A stretch of DNA of 64,000 bases from Xenorhabdus thuongxuanensis (lineage in GTDB: Bacteria > Pseudomonadota > Gammaproteobacteria > Enterobacterales > Enterobacteriaceae). Where the stretch lies: NCBI RefSeq assembly GCF_001908095.1, contig NZ_MKGR01000002.1:149939-213938 (forward strand). The letters run 5' to 3'. A program made the position numbers and the translations under genes. The notes beneath the pieces were generated by a model. It was not told where the DNA came from. It did not search any database and saw only the letters and a program-made list of their open reading frames with translations. This document shows positions 42,580 through 52,434 of the stretch, in pieces; position 1 is the first letter of the stretch, and the number at the start of each line of letters is the position of its first letter.

Positions 42580-43473
42580 ATGTTTGATACGGCAGAAAAC
42601 ACACCAGCAGAAAATGATCTGAATAACACCGCGCCTGAGCAAATTCCGGGCGGCGACGTACTGAATGATACTGATAGTAACAACGTTGGCGATAACAACA
42701 CTGTCGATACCAGCGCTGAAGCTAACGATATTGATTCAGAACAGGTATTTTATTTTGGTGAAGAAGAGCTGGGTTCGCCGTCCAGTGATGAAGAAAAGGA
42801 TCAGGGGTTAGTTAAACATCTGCGCAGCACCATCAGGGAAAAAGATAAAGCGCTGAAAGCGTTTCGTCGCCAGCAGCAACCGCCCCAGCAGCCTGAGTTG
42901 CAACAGCCAGTTATCCAGCCGCCACGTATGCCGCAATTGTCTGATGAAGGCATTGATTGGGATGAGGATATTTATCAAACCAGGATGACCGAATGGGCCG
43001 ATAAAAACAGCCAGTATCTTAATCAAAAGGCAGAACAAGACCGGCAACAGCAGGCATTGCAGCAAGCGCATCAGCAGAAAATGGCGACTTATCAGGCGCG
43101 AGTGAAATCGCTGAAAGTGCCCAGCTATCAACAAGCTGAACAGGCAGTGATTGATGATGTGCCGGAAGTGATTCAGGCCATGATCCTGCATTTTGCTGAG
43201 AAGCCGGAAATGGTCGTCTTAGCGTTGGGACGCAATGCAGAACTGCGCCAGCAAATGGCAAATGCCACTGACCCCGTGGTAATTGGTCGCTTGATTGGTT
43301 CCATTGAATCAAAAGCGAGAATGATGCCAAAACCCAAAAATAACGCAGCCACTACGCCGGAAGTTAAAGGCGGGAATGGTGCTGCCCTGAATAACCTAGA
43401 AAAACTGAAATCAGACGCACTCGAAAGCGGCAATTGGGATAAATACTTCGCCGCCAAAAGAGCCAGGAAATAA
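42580..43473 (+). CDS. Scaffolding protein (P22 gp8-like)
   Basis: A 297-residue acidic, Gln-rich helical protein (P22 gp8 about 303). The disordered acidic N-terminus (MFDTAENTPAEN...) is followed by Gln-rich coiled coil and a basic C-terminal helix (KYFAAKRARK), the known coat-binding hook of P22 scaffolding protein. It co-assembles with coat into procapsids and leaves on packaging. It lies directly between portal and coat genes, with AAGGGG upstream. Confidence 0.9.
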   Translation: MFDTAENTPAENDLNNTAPEQIPGGDVLNDTDSNNVGDNNTVDTSAEANDIDSEQVFYFGEEELGSPSSDEEKDQGLVKHLRSTIREKDKALKAFRRQQQPPQQPELQQPVIQPPRMPQLSDEGIDWDEDIYQTRMTEWADKNSQYLNQKAEQDRQQQALQQAHQQKMATYQARVKSLKVPSYQQAEQAVIDDVPEVIQAMILHFAEKPEMVVLALGRNAELRQQMANATDPVVIGRLIGSIESKARMMPKPKNNAATTPEVKGGNGAALNNLEKLKSDALESGNWDKYFAAKRARK

Positions 43474-43493
43474 TCCATCGGAGCAGATGAAAT

Positions 43494-44747
43494 ATGGCTA
43501 ATCAATTAGCAAAAGACTTAGAAATCATGTTTGAAAACTACGTGGACGGCTTTGAAGCCGCTGGCGTAGTCTCCCGTAATGCGAAGAAATTCCGCCCCGG
43601 CGATACCGCCATGCAGCGGGCCGGTGATGTGATTTATCGCCCTCAGCACTACCACATGAACGTAGAAGAAGGACTTGATCTCTCCGATAAGCAACCCACG
43701 GCGTTAGTTCAGCGTCTCGTTCCGTCTGTGTTCAAAGAACCTAAAAACATTCTGTACACACTGGACGCAAGAGAGATGCGTGACCCGGAGCATAAAACAG
43801 AGGCAGGTCGTGCAGCAGGTCAACGTCTCGCGGCACAAATTGACTCTGATCTTATTCAGGTGGCAACCCAGCGCGCCACTAATGTGATTGCGATGACGAA
43901 TAACACGTCTGGCGGCCAGGGACGTGATTTATGGAACTGCGCAGCCGGTATTGATGCCACCATGACCGCCATTGGTGTTCCACAGGGCATTAACCGCCGC
44001 AGTTTCTGGAACCCGTTCAACTATAAAGACTTGGCAGGTGAGTTAGGGATGCGTGCCTATGCGCAGGGCACAACGCTGACGGCTTATGAAAAAGCCCAGA
44101 TCCCCCCGGTTGCCAGCTTTGACAGCTATAAGACCGATATCTCAGGCCGTGTGCCAAAAGGCACATCAGCGGCATTAACACTGGCAGCCGCTCCCAAGCA
44201 TAAAGTCGTGGCAAAAGATATGAATGATATGCCGGTTGATAACCGTCAGGGGCAGATCACATTGTCCGGTGAAGGCTTGCAGGTTGGCGATGTTTTCACC
44301 ATTGCTGATGTGTATTCCGTGCATCAGATAACAAAAGACACCACCGATCAGCCACAGGTTTTCCGTGTTCTCGCTGTCAGTGGCTCTACAGCGACTATTT
44401 CTCCGCAGATTTTACCGCCTGATAATGCTGATGTGGCCAGCCAGCCTTATGCCAACGTTAATGCGAATGCGGCAAACGGGGCGGCAATCACTCTTCTGAA
44501 CAAGAATGCTGCGCCAACTAACCTGTTCTGGGCTGATGGCTCTGTCGAATTGATGTACGGCAAACTGGCCTTTCCTACCGGACAAGGCCCACAAGTCATG
44601 ACCGCCACCACTGAACAGGGTGCAACGTTGATCATGTCTTATTTCTTTGACCACATCAAAGGCGTCACCACCACCCGCTTCACCACGCTGTATGGTTGCT
44701 CCGTACTGGTGCCGGAGTATGTCGGGTTGGTCATTGCGGGACAGTAA
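43494..44747 (+). CDS. Major coat protein (P22 gp5-like)
   Basis: A 417-residue HK97-fold coat protein (P22 gp5 430). The N-terminus MANQLAKDLEIMFENYVDGFEAAGVVSRN and DTAMQRAGDVIYRPQHYHMNVEEGLDLS match P22. The inserted I-domain (about 225-340) and the C-terminal LFWADGSVELMYGKLAFPTG, SYFFDHIKGVTTTRFTTLYGC and YVGLVIAGQ are family-typical. It builds the T=7 capsid. GGAGCAGATG precedes the start. Confidence 0.95.
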   Translation: MANQLAKDLEIMFENYVDGFEAAGVVSRNAKKFRPGDTAMQRAGDVIYRPQHYHMNVEEGLDLSDKQPTALVQRLVPSVFKEPKNILYTLDAREMRDPEHKTEAGRAAGQRLAAQIDSDLIQVATQRATNVIAMTNNTSGGQGRDLWNCAAGIDATMTAIGVPQGINRRSFWNPFNYKDLAGELGMRAYAQGTTLTAYEKAQIPPVASFDSYKTDISGRVPKGTSAALTLAAAPKHKVVAKDMNDMPVDNRQGQITLSGEGLQVGDVFTIADVYSVHQITKDTTDQPQVFRVLAVSGSTATISPQILPPDNADVASQPYANVNANAANGAAITLLNKNAAPTNLFWADGSVELMYGKLAFPTGQGPQVMTATTEQGATLIMSYFFDHIKGVTTTRFTTLYGCSVLVPEYVGLVIAGQ

Positions 44748-44789
44748 CCTGAGGGGCTTATGCCCCTTTCTGATTTTGGAAAAATTACA

Positions 44790-45053
44790 ATGATTACATT
44801 TAATGAAGCATTAGACGCCCTGAAACAAGGTAAGCGTATCGCCCGTAATGGTTGGAACGGAAAAGGGATGTTACTGTATTTAATTAAAGGAACTGAATTA
44901 CAAAGAGGACTTGAATATGGCTATGGCGAATATCTAGGCGAACCTGCTTTCGTTGATTCAATTTGCATGAAAACTGCTGATAACAAGCTAGTCGTGGGAT
45001 GGCTTGCTAGTCAAACTGATCTCTTAGCTAACGATTGGATTATCTTGGGGTGA
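44790..45053 (+). CDS. DUF2829-family phage protein
   Basis: An 87-residue protein beginning MITFNEALDALKQGKRIARNGWNGKGM, the DUF2829 signature, with WLASQTDLLANDWIIL at the end. It is found in many phages and prophages without known role. The ATG at 44790 starts the conserved domain; the open frame to 44760 is extra. It sits between coat and gp4 genes, where P22 has no equivalent. Confidence 0.8.
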   Translation: MITFNEALDALKQGKRIARNGWNGKGMLLYLIKGTELQRGLEYGYGEYLGEPAFVDSICMKTADNKLVVGWLASQTDLLANDWIILG

Positions 45054-45056
45054 TAC

Positions 45057-45242
45057 ATGAAAACCATGCTGTATAAACAGGGCACAATGATCACCTGCGG
45101 CCCTTATTCACTGGATTATCTTGTTGTTGCTAATGAAGAAATCGAAGGCAGCTTAAAGCAAGGCTGGGTAAAACACCCACACGAAACCGTAGAGAAGCCT
45201 AAGCGTAATGAGGTGGTAAACGATGGCGAAAACCAAGGGTGA
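45057..45242 (+). CDS. Small phage protein of unknown function
   Basis: A 61-residue protein (MKTMLYKQGTMITCGPYSLDYLVVANEEIEGSLKQGWVKHPHETVEK). The DYLVVANEEIEGSLKQGWVKHP part resembles short phage head-region proteins. It overlaps the gp4 gene by 20 bp and begins three bases after the DUF2829 stop. Confidence 0.65.
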   Translation: MKTMLYKQGTMITCGPYSLDYLVVANEEIEGSLKQGWVKHPHETVEKPKRNEVVNDGENQG

Positions 45243-45684
45243 TTTAGTCCTTAAGGCACTGAGAAAAGCCGGGCTGTATTCTGATGCTACGCTGACGGAG
45301 GCAGAGCCGCAGTCTGTTGAAGATTCCATCGGAGACTTAGAGGACATGATGGCGCAATGGCAGGTGAAAGGCATTGAATTAGGCTATCGGTTTGCTGACT
45401 CTGCCAATAGCGTTCAGCCCATGCCGGATGATGATTCAGGGATACCCGCCTGGGCTAATGATAGCGTTTCTTTAAAGCTGGCTGTGCAGATGTGCATGGA
45501 TAACGTGATCCAGCCATCAGATGCGTTGCTGACAGCGGCAGATTCAGCTTATCAGGCCATTTGCATTGCTCTGACTGCGGTTCCACCACTGGAAAGGCGC
45601 AATGATATGCCGACAGGGTCTGGCAATCGAAAAGCCTTTTCATGGGATCGCTTTTATATCGAAAAAAATAACCCTACTACATAG
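45223..45684 (+). CDS. Head-completion/tail accessory protein (P22 gp4-like)
   Basis: A 153-residue protein (P22 gp4 166) with KTKGDLVLKALRKAGLYSDATLTEAEPQSVEDSIGDLEDMM, SVSLKLAVQMCMDN and a conserved C-terminus. P22 gp4 caps the portal after packaging and also has peptidoglycan-hydrolase activity for injection. It is in the expected place before gp10. Confidence 0.9.
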   Translation: MAKTKGDLVLKALRKAGLYSDATLTEAEPQSVEDSIGDLEDMMAQWQVKGIELGYRFADSANSVQPMPDDDSGIPAWANDSVSLKLAVQMCMDNVIQPSDALLTAADSAYQAICIALTAVPPLERRNDMPTGSGNRKAFSWDRFYIEKNNPTT

Positions 45685-45691
45685 GTGAGTG

Positions 45692-47113
45692 ATGCCAATA
45701 CAACAACTCCCGCTGATGAAAGGGAATGGTAAAAACTACCATGATGCTGATTATGTTGATCTGCTGCCGGTTAATATGTTGGCCACACCGAAGGAAATAT
45801 TAGGTGCATCCGGCTATCTCCGCTCTTTCCCCGGTATCACTCAGTGCAATGATGATGTAGCAGGCGTATCGCGCGGTGCTGAGTTCAATACTAAGGAGTC
45901 GGCAGTGTATCGCGTTCTGGGGAATAAACTGTATAGAGGATCTGATACTATCGGCAATGTTTCCGGTTCTGGTCGTGTCAGTATGGCGCACAGCTATCAC
46001 AGTCAGGCTGTTTCTGCTAATGGTGTCATGTCACTTTATCGTTATGATGGCACGGTTAAGCGACTGGAGAACTGGCCTGCTTCGTCTGGGTACCCACAAT
46101 ATGATATCGGTTCCGTGCGTGATATTTGCCGATCCCGGGGTCGTTACATCTGGGCGAAAGAGGGTACTGATACTTTCGGTGTGACCGATTTGGAAGATGA
46201 ATCCCACCCAGACCGATACCGCGCGTTGTACCGTGCTGAGTCTCAGCCTGATGGTATTATCGGCATTGATACATGGCGGGATTTTGTTGTGTGTTTCGGC
46301 TCCTCCACCATTGAGTATTTTTCGCTGACGGGGGCTACTGACGCGCAAGCAGCAATTTATGTGGCTCAACCTTCCCTGATGGTACAAAAGGGTATTGCAG
46401 GCATACATTGCAAAACGGTATTCGGTGACTCGCACTCCATTATCAGCCATCAAGCGACAGGATTACCCTCTGTTTATGTGATCCGGCAAGGACAAGTTGC
46501 CTCCATTGCTACAGCATCCATAGAGAAAATACTGCGAGAATACACGGCTGATGAACTGGCAGTCGGTGTTATGGAAACCGTTCGCTTTGATGCACATGAG
46601 CTACTGATTATTCATCTTCCCCGCCATGTGTTGTGTTATGACGCTGCTGCCAGTCAGAATGCGCCACAATGGAGCATCCTAAAGACCGGGTTATATGATG
46701 ATATCTACCGTGGTATTGATTTTATGTTTGAGGGCAATCAAATCACGGTGGGGGATAAAAAAGAATGCGTGAGCGGACAGCTTAATTTTTCTTCTTCAGA
46801 GCAATACGGCCAGCAGCAGGAACACTTGCTGTATACGCCCATGTTCAAAGCGGATAATGCCAGGGTATTTGATTTTGAACTGGAAGCCTCGACGGGCGTT
46901 GCGCAATACGCTGATCGCTTGTTCCTGTCTGCCACTACCGATGGTATCAACTACGGTCGGGAGCAGATGATGAGTCAGAACGCCCCCTTTCTCTATGACA
47001 AACGCATCTTGTGGCGGCGTGTGGGTAGGGTACGCAAAAACATTGGCTTTAAGGTGCGTATCATTACCAAATCACCGGTAACGCTAACCGGTTGCCAGAT
47101 TAGACTGGAGTAA
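45692..47113 (+). CDS. Packaged DNA stabilisation protein (P22 gp10-like)
   Basis: A 473-residue protein (P22 gp10 472) and one of the best matches in the prophage: MPIQQLPLMKGNGKN, ADYVDLLPVNMLATPKEIL, SGYLRSFPGIT, DLEDESHPDRYRA, FGSSTIEYFSLTGAT and KSPVTLTGCQIRLE. It closes the portal-gp4 stack and forms the platform for tailspike and needle. Start ATG at 45692; a GTG one codon earlier is possible. Confidence 0.95.
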   Translation: MPIQQLPLMKGNGKNYHDADYVDLLPVNMLATPKEILGASGYLRSFPGITQCNDDVAGVSRGAEFNTKESAVYRVLGNKLYRGSDTIGNVSGSGRVSMAHSYHSQAVSANGVMSLYRYDGTVKRLENWPASSGYPQYDIGSVRDICRSRGRYIWAKEGTDTFGVTDLEDESHPDRYRALYRAESQPDGIIGIDTWRDFVVCFGSSTIEYFSLTGATDAQAAIYVAQPSLMVQKGIAGIHCKTVFGDSHSIISHQATGLPSVYVIRQGQVASIATASIEKILREYTADELAVGVMETVRFDAHELLIIHLPRHVLCYDAAASQNAPQWSILKTGLYDDIYRGIDFMFEGNQITVGDKKECVSGQLNFSSSEQYGQQQEHLLYTPMFKADNARVFDFELEASTGVAQYADRLFLSATTDGINYGREQMMSQNAPFLYDKRILWRRVGRVRKNIGFKVRIITKSPVTLTGCQIRLE

Positions 47114-47115
47114 AT

Positions 47116-47793
47116 ATGGCCGATGATAATCTCAAAAATCCTGTCGAAATACAGGCAAACCGCATTGATGCCACGCTTCTTCCCGATAACTTCTCTCAGC
47201 CTTATTTTCTCTATGTTGTTCAGCAAGGCACGGATTTAGGCAATGTGGCGAACAAAGCCAATCAGGCCGGAGACGGGGCTTATGATGCTCAGGCTAAAAA
47301 TGACGAGCAGGATATCGTCCTTGATGCTCATGGGAAAAGAATCACTCAGGCCGAAGAAACGCTGGAAGACCACGAAGTCAGGATCACCAAAGCAGAGGAA
47401 GACTTAGCAAAACTGGAAGTCAGGGTGCTGAATGTCGAGCATGACGTTGAGGGCCTGAAGATAAAGATACAGGACATAGACGGTCAGATATCTGAAATAA
47501 AAGTTGACTATGTCTCCAGGAAAGCAACGGCAACTCAGGTTATCTCGTCCCCCATCGATGTTAAAAACAACTACCTAATCAATGGCCTTAATGTGGTGGG
47601 TCAAAGGGTCAAGGGATTCACCGCAATGACTGGCGAGGCAAATAAAGGGACGATAGATGCTAATCAGTCATGGAACGCGGGTGAAACTTACGACCAATCT
47701 GTTATCCAATCTCTCATGAATGCCGTCACATCGCTCGCCAAAAGGTGCAAGGCGTATGAGGACGCATTGAGGTCTCACGGACTTATTAACTAA
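47116..47793 (+). CDS. Tail needle (P22 gp26-like)
   Basis: A 225-residue trimeric-coiled-coil protein (P22 gp26 233). N-terminal plug DNLKNPVEIQANRIDATLLPDNF, a long heptad region (about 55-140, HDVEGLKIKIQDIDGQISEIKVD), and a C-terminal tip ending YEDALRSHGLIN, as in P22. It plugs the portal and helps penetrate the outer membrane. It follows gp10 after 2 bp and abuts the next start. Confidence 0.95.
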   Translation: MADDNLKNPVEIQANRIDATLLPDNFSQPYFLYVVQQGTDLGNVANKANQAGDGAYDAQAKNDEQDIVLDAHGKRITQAEETLEDHEVRITKAEEDLAKLEVRVLNVEHDVEGLKIKIQDIDGQISEIKVDYVSRKATATQVISSPIDVKNNYLINGLNVVGQRVKGFTAMTGEANKGTIDANQSWNAGETYDQSVIQSLMNAVTSLAKRCKAYEDALRSHGLIN

Positions 47794-48173
47794 TGACAAA
47801 AATAGACAAAATAACCGGTTCACAGCTGATGCGGCTGTGGGGCGTTCCGTCATGGGTAGAACCCGGTGCTGAATACTATTTATGGGAGGGTTGCTGTGTA
47901 TTTGCACTGGTCAAGCAAGACGGATTTTATGATATCCATATCGCCATGGACAAACGCAGACGCAAAGACAGCCGAATGGCGGGTGCAGCCATTCTAAAGC
48001 TGTTCGGCAAGTATAAGCTCAGGGCAGCCATTCTGGTTGATAGAGAGCATGTTTGTCATTACGCGGCAAAGATGGGCTTTTCGTCACCCACAAAGCAACT
48101 GATCCCATTGACGGACGGCAGGGTAGTGACTTCTTTTATCATGTGGCGTGAGCCGGGAGACTATTATGGGTAA
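47793..48173 (+). CDS. P22 gp14-like protein (DUF2824)
   Basis: A 126-residue protein with a GNAT-like pattern (YYLWEGCCVFALVKQDGFYDIHIAMDKRRR, MAGAAILKLFGKYKLRAAILVDREHVCHYAAKMGF). It lies between needle and gp7 genes as P22 gene 14, a head-assembly helper of uncertain role. Its start overlaps the gp26 stop (TAATG), and its end overlaps the gp7 gene by 8 bp. Confidence 0.85.
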   Translation: MTKIDKITGSQLMRLWGVPSWVEPGAEYYLWEGCCVFALVKQDGFYDIHIAMDKRRRKDSRMAGAAILKLFGKYKLRAAILVDREHVCHYAAKMGFSSPTKQLIPLTDGRVVTSFIMWREPGDYYG

Positions 48174-48840
48174 TGCCATTGGTGCAGTGGGTAACATTGC
48201 GGGCAATGTGCTGGGCGGCATTGGCGCACGGAAGGGCGCTAAAGAACAGGCCCGTTCAAATGACCGGGCAATGGACAATCAAATGGCGATGTACGAAAAG
48301 CAGCTTGAGTTGCTTGAGCCATTTAGGAAAGCCGGATTATCTGGTTTAGAGGGTTTGCAGGGTATTGCTGGGAAACCCATTGACCGGAATGCATTAACAG
48401 CAGAATATTTGAAAAGTCCTGAATATCAGATGATGGCAGATCAGGCTCGGTATCAACAGTTAGCCTCAGCAGAGGCCACTGGCAGCCTTGGATCATCGGC
48501 AAATAGTAATGCATTAGCGGCCATAACACCGGGTCTGGTTCAGCATTACCTCGGCAATATGCAAGGACAGCAGCAGGACATGTATAACCAATTAATGGGA
48601 CTGACTAACGTTGGCTTGTCCGGTGCTGGTGCTCAGTCTGCTGCTTCGGCGGGCAATGCGAATGCGATGGGGGCTTTATATGGGCAGCAAGGGGCGATAA
48701 ATGCCGGAAGAAGGGCACTTCCGTGGCAGGTTGCAGGCAGTTCTCTCAATAGTATCAATAACGCTTCTGCCCAAGATATGAACCAGTTCGGTAACTTTGC
48801 CGGGAATATCATGGGTAACATGATGGGAGGGATGTTCTGA
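48166..48840 (+). CDS. DNA ejection protein (P22 gp7-like)
   Basis: A 224-residue protein (P22 gp7 229) with a Gly/Ala-rich hydrophobic start (MGNAIGAVGNIAGNVLGGIGARKGAK), KAGLSGLEGLQGI, and a C-terminus rich in Asn, Gly and Met. It is ejected into the cell with DNA and helps form the periplasmic conduit. GGGAG precedes the ATG at 48166. It abuts the gp20 start. Confidence 0.9.
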   Translation: MGNAIGAVGNIAGNVLGGIGARKGAKEQARSNDRAMDNQMAMYEKQLELLEPFRKAGLSGLEGLQGIAGKPIDRNALTAEYLKSPEYQMMADQARYQQLASAEATGSLGSSANSNALAAITPGLVQHYLGNMQGQQQDMYNQLMGLTNVGLSGAGAQSAASAGNANAMGALYGQQGAINAGRRALPWQVAGSSLNSINNASAQDMNQFGNFAGNIMGNMMGGMF

Positions 48841-50096
48841 TGTTACAACCTATTAACTACTACAATGCTTTAATTCCTGATTACAGGAAAGAAGCCCTGA
48901 TGGAGACACAGAACAGGCTGGGTCAGGCTCAGCTTTCAGGGTTAAATATGCAGAACATGCAGATGCAACAGCAAATGCAAGACCAGCAACTCCAGAGACA
49001 GCAGCAGCAGTCGCTGAATCAGCAAATCAGCCAGGCTTGGGGCAATCCTCAGGCAATGAATGCATTAATGGCTAAAAATCCTCAGGCGGTTGATTACCTG
49101 CAAAAGATGATGGGTGTTCAGAATGATAATCACCGAATGGCATTAGGTAATGCGGCCAGAGATTTGGGGATGGCTATGCAATCTGGCAATCCACAGGCTA
49201 TCGCTCAAGCGGCGACTCATCATTCTGGCGCGCTCAGTTCAATTGGGTCAAGTCCTCAGGAAATAATGCAGATGGCTATGAATGACCCTCAGACACTGAA
49301 CCAAACGATTGAAGCAGTAAGAATGGGGACACTTTCTCCTAATGAGTACTACGGCGTTCAGGACAAGCAACAGGGAAGAGAGATTGACCGTGGTAGATTG
49401 GCTGAATCCATGAGAAGCAACAGAGCGTCAGAGGTTTTGCAATCCAGAGGGCAAGATATTCAGGTCCGTGGTCAGGATATTTCAGCAGAAAATGCCAGAC
49501 TCGACAGAGAAATAAAGAAGGCTGAGTTTGCTCAAAAATCCATTGACCGCCAGCTGGCCAGTGAAACCAATCAAATTAAGCGCGATGATCTCTTAATGAA
49601 GCAGCAAGAGGCACAAAAGAAAGCCAGTGAAGCTAAAGCGGATAGGTATGATAATTATGCCGCTGCCTATGAAGCGTCTCAACGATCAATAGATGCTGCT
49701 GACAGGATAATGAACAGTCCGGGATTTACGGGGTATTTTGGCACTAATATCAACCCCTTTAGCAGCCGATGGATACCGGGAACAGATGCCGCCGATACGC
49801 AGGCTCAGGTAGAGACGCTGGGTTCGCAAATCTTCCTGTCGATGGTGAGCCAAATGAAGGGAATGGGCGCGTTGTCTAATGCTGAGGGGGCGAAATTGCA
49901 GGCTGCGATTGGTAGCTTAAGTTCAAGTATGTCAGAAAAAGAGGCCAAGCGATCGCTGAGTGAGATTAAAAACACCCTAACGCAAGCTCAAGACAGACTG
50001 AATTCCAAATATAAGGATGAGTCGGCCTTGTATAGTAGTAACCAAGCCGAATCGACAAAGGGCAGTCATAACTACTCAAGTTTATGGGGTGACTAA
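48840..50096 (+). CDS. DNA ejection protein (P22 gp20-like)
   Basis: A 418-residue protein (P22 gp20 471) with MLQPINYYNALIPDYRKEALMETQNRLGQAQL, a Gln/Met-rich stretch (about 35-75), central helices, and the C-terminal MVSQMKGMGALSNAEGAKLQAAIGSLSSSMSEKEAKRSL block typical of the family. It is ejected with gp7 and gp16. It is shorter than P22 gp20, mainly in the middle. Confidence 0.88.
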   Translation: MLQPINYYNALIPDYRKEALMETQNRLGQAQLSGLNMQNMQMQQQMQDQQLQRQQQQSLNQQISQAWGNPQAMNALMAKNPQAVDYLQKMMGVQNDNHRMALGNAARDLGMAMQSGNPQAIAQAATHHSGALSSIGSSPQEIMQMAMNDPQTLNQTIEAVRMGTLSPNEYYGVQDKQQGREIDRGRLAESMRSNRASEVLQSRGQDIQVRGQDISAENARLDREIKKAEFAQKSIDRQLASETNQIKRDDLLMKQQEAQKKASEAKADRYDNYAAAYEASQRSIDAADRIMNSPGFTGYFGTNINPFSSRWIPGTDAADTQAQVETLGSQIFLSMVSQMKGMGALSNAEGAKLQAAIGSLSSSMSEKEAKRSLSEIKNTLTQAQDRLNSKYKDESALYSSNQAESTKGSHNYSSLWGD

Positions 50097-52324
50097 TGGC
50101 TAAACCGTGGCGGGATGTCATGGCATCTCAAGAATACCAATCGCTTAATCCCCAGCAGCAAGCGGCAGCGCAAGAGCAGTACTTCAATGACGTTGTCGCA
50201 CCAAACGCGGGGAATCATGTCGAAGCGGCTAAAAAACAGTTCTATTCTGCTTACCCACCATTCGGCATCAGCAGGGAAGAGAATGAAAGACAGGACACGA
50301 TATTCGAGAAAGCCAACACGTTCGATAATTTTGTCATGGGCGCGGTAAAAGGCGCGGTTGATATAGCAAATGCTTTACCTTGGTCTGAAAAGCCCACACA
50401 GGAAGAGCAAGCTACAATAAATGCCATCAACAGCAAGATGAAAGCCAGGAATTCGACTGCGCAGGATATAGGGGAGTTTGTCGGTCAGGCTGCGCCGTTT
50501 GTTTCCGGTGGCGGAATAGTCAATCTGGCTGCTACCACGCCGGGGAGATTAGGGCTGGCCTCATTAACGGGAGCGGTAGAAGGCGGACTGGTCGCAAAGG
50601 GAACCGGCGGAGATCTTTTGACTGGCGCCGCGATCGGCGGCGCTATTGGCCCGGTGGCTGAGTATGCCTCGCCATACGTGGGGAAATTAGTCAATCAGGT
50701 TGGCGAAAAAACCGGGCTAAATAAATTCTTTAGAGGCGCTGATGAGGCTTCGAGTACTGGACATCCACCCAGCCCACCACCCGAAGCCGAACACGTGCTC
50801 ACACCTGAAGAAACCCTGCGTCAGATGGCATCGCAGAAAAATCCCGACTTAGCATCTTCCTTAAAAGGGCTTGATCCACAACCGGTACAGGAAGTCAGAG
50901 CAGCCGCAGAACGGCTGGGTGTTGTTGACGATTTATTGCCTTCCACGTTATCGGGTAATCAGCAATATCAGGCAGTTGAGCAAGCGATAAAATCAAGGCC
51001 CGGATCTGCACTTAAGGTTCAGGAGGATAAATCAATCAGTCGCCTTGCTGAAAGTGCGGGGAGGTTGATTGATGATGTTGCAACTGTGCCTGATGCGTTA
51101 TCCCTTAATCAACGCGTGATTGGGCAATTTGATAGCCGCATGGCTGCGCTTGAGCGAAAAAGTGATGATCTTTATCGACGTATTGATAATGCCATGCCTG
51201 CGAGAACGAGAGTCAATGCTGAAAACACGGGGGCCATGCTTGAAAGAAAGGCGGATGAGTTAGGCGGCTGGGAGCATCTTGATACTGTAGAAAAGAATGT
51301 GTTCAAAGCCATCAATCCCGGAGTCGATGGTACTCTTACCTATGCCAACCTGAATAAGCAAAGAAGACTGGTTGGACAGGCGCTGTTTAAAAATAGAGGA
51401 CCATATCGCGATGCGGATGAAGCCGCGCTGAGTTACCTGTATCGTCAATTATCAGCAGATCAGCGCGTTGCTCTGGGCGGTGCTGAGGTCAGGCGGGAAT
51501 TTGAAATAGCCCAGCGGTTAGTGCAAATGCGTAAGAACATGGAAGGGCAAATGGTTCAGCTGAGAGGGAAAAATCTCACGGGTGATATCGCCAATAAAAG
51601 CGCTCTGGCTGTCGCGTCTCTCGCCAAAGGAAATGCCAAGCAATTTACTGAGCTGATGGCCAACCTGCCCACACGACAAATGCGTCAGGAGGTGGCAGGC
51701 TCAGCGATTAGGGACATGCTTTCATCGGGCAAGCGCGGTGCCGATTTTAATCCCGCCGGATTTGCTGACTGGTACCAGAACTTACGTACATCAGGAAACT
51801 TACGTACTTTGGTGCAACATATGCCGCGTGAATTTATGTCGGGACTGCAGGATACCTATGTGGTGGCCAATGCGATTCGTAAGGCAAAATCATACGAAAT
51901 CACCACGGGTAGATTGAATGACTTCACTCAGCGGTTCGATGCGGTGACAGCCCCTCACGAGTTAATGGCGAAGTACGCCGCAAGAATAGGCACCATGGCA
52001 GGCACTAAGGGTGGACCACTGGGTGCGGTTGCCGGTGGTGTGATTGGTGAGAAGCTGGCAGCCAGAGCACGATTAGCAGGTGGTTCCGGCTCTTCAGCGG
52101 CGGCTGAGCGGCTGATTTTAACGCCCGAATTCCAGCAGGCAACCAAAGGACTCACTTCACCACTACCCAAGGATAAGGGGAAATACAGAAAAGCATTTGA
52201 TGAATCCGGGCTGAGAGCCTCAAAAGCATGGCGTTCATTCTATGCTTCTCTTCCTGAGACGGATAAACGCACCCTGGCCCGTATTGGCATTATTGGCTGG
52301 ATAAGCCAGAACCAGGAAGAATAG
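50096..52324 (+). CDS. DNA ejection protein (P22 gp16-like)
   Basis: A 742-residue protein, clearly longer than P22 gp16 (609). The N-terminus MAKPWRDVMASQEYQSLNPQQQAAAQEQYFNDVVAP is the family signature. Hydrophobic Gly/Ala-rich stretches (about 130-185 and 630-680) could insert in membrane. The extra length is in the central helical part. It is required for DNA entry in P22. It overlaps gp20 by one base and is followed by a terminator. Confidence 0.88.
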   Translation: MAKPWRDVMASQEYQSLNPQQQAAAQEQYFNDVVAPNAGNHVEAAKKQFYSAYPPFGISREENERQDTIFEKANTFDNFVMGAVKGAVDIANALPWSEKPTQEEQATINAINSKMKARNSTAQDIGEFVGQAAPFVSGGGIVNLAATTPGRLGLASLTGAVEGGLVAKGTGGDLLTGAAIGGAIGPVAEYASPYVGKLVNQVGEKTGLNKFFRGADEASSTGHPPSPPPEAEHVLTPEETLRQMASQKNPDLASSLKGLDPQPVQEVRAAAERLGVVDDLLPSTLSGNQQYQAVEQAIKSRPGSALKVQEDKSISRLAESAGRLIDDVATVPDALSLNQRVIGQFDSRMAALERKSDDLYRRIDNAMPARTRVNAENTGAMLERKADELGGWEHLDTVEKNVFKAINPGVDGTLTYANLNKQRRLVGQALFKNRGPYRDADEAALSYLYRQLSADQRVALGGAEVRREFEIAQRLVQMRKNMEGQMVQLRGKNLTGDIANKSALAVASLAKGNAKQFTELMANLPTRQMRQEVAGSAIRDMLSSGKRGADFNPAGFADWYQNLRTSGNLRTLVQHMPREFMSGLQDTYVVANAIRKAKSYEITTGRLNDFTQRFDAVTAPHELMAKYAARIGTMAGTKGGPLGAVAGGVIGEKLAARARLAGGSGSSAAAERLILTPEFQQATKGLTSPLPKDKGKYRKAFDESGLRASKAWRSFYASLPETDKRTLARIGIIGWISQNQEE

Positions 52325-52346
52325 TTTACTTCATTACTCATGTCAT

Positions 52347-52368
52347 GCCGCTTAATTGCGGCTTTTTT
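52347..52368 (+). terminator. Terminator after the gp16-like gene
   Basis: GCCGC/GCGGC stem with a TTAATT loop followed by six T. It separates the ejection genes from the tailspike, which therefore may have its own promoter, as P22 gene 9 lies beyond the immI region. Confidence 0.8.
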
Positions 52369-52434
52369 ACGTCCAAATTTTAACATCGCTACAGTATCTC
52401 GTGCTGGGATGCTGTATGTCTGGAGAAAATATAA

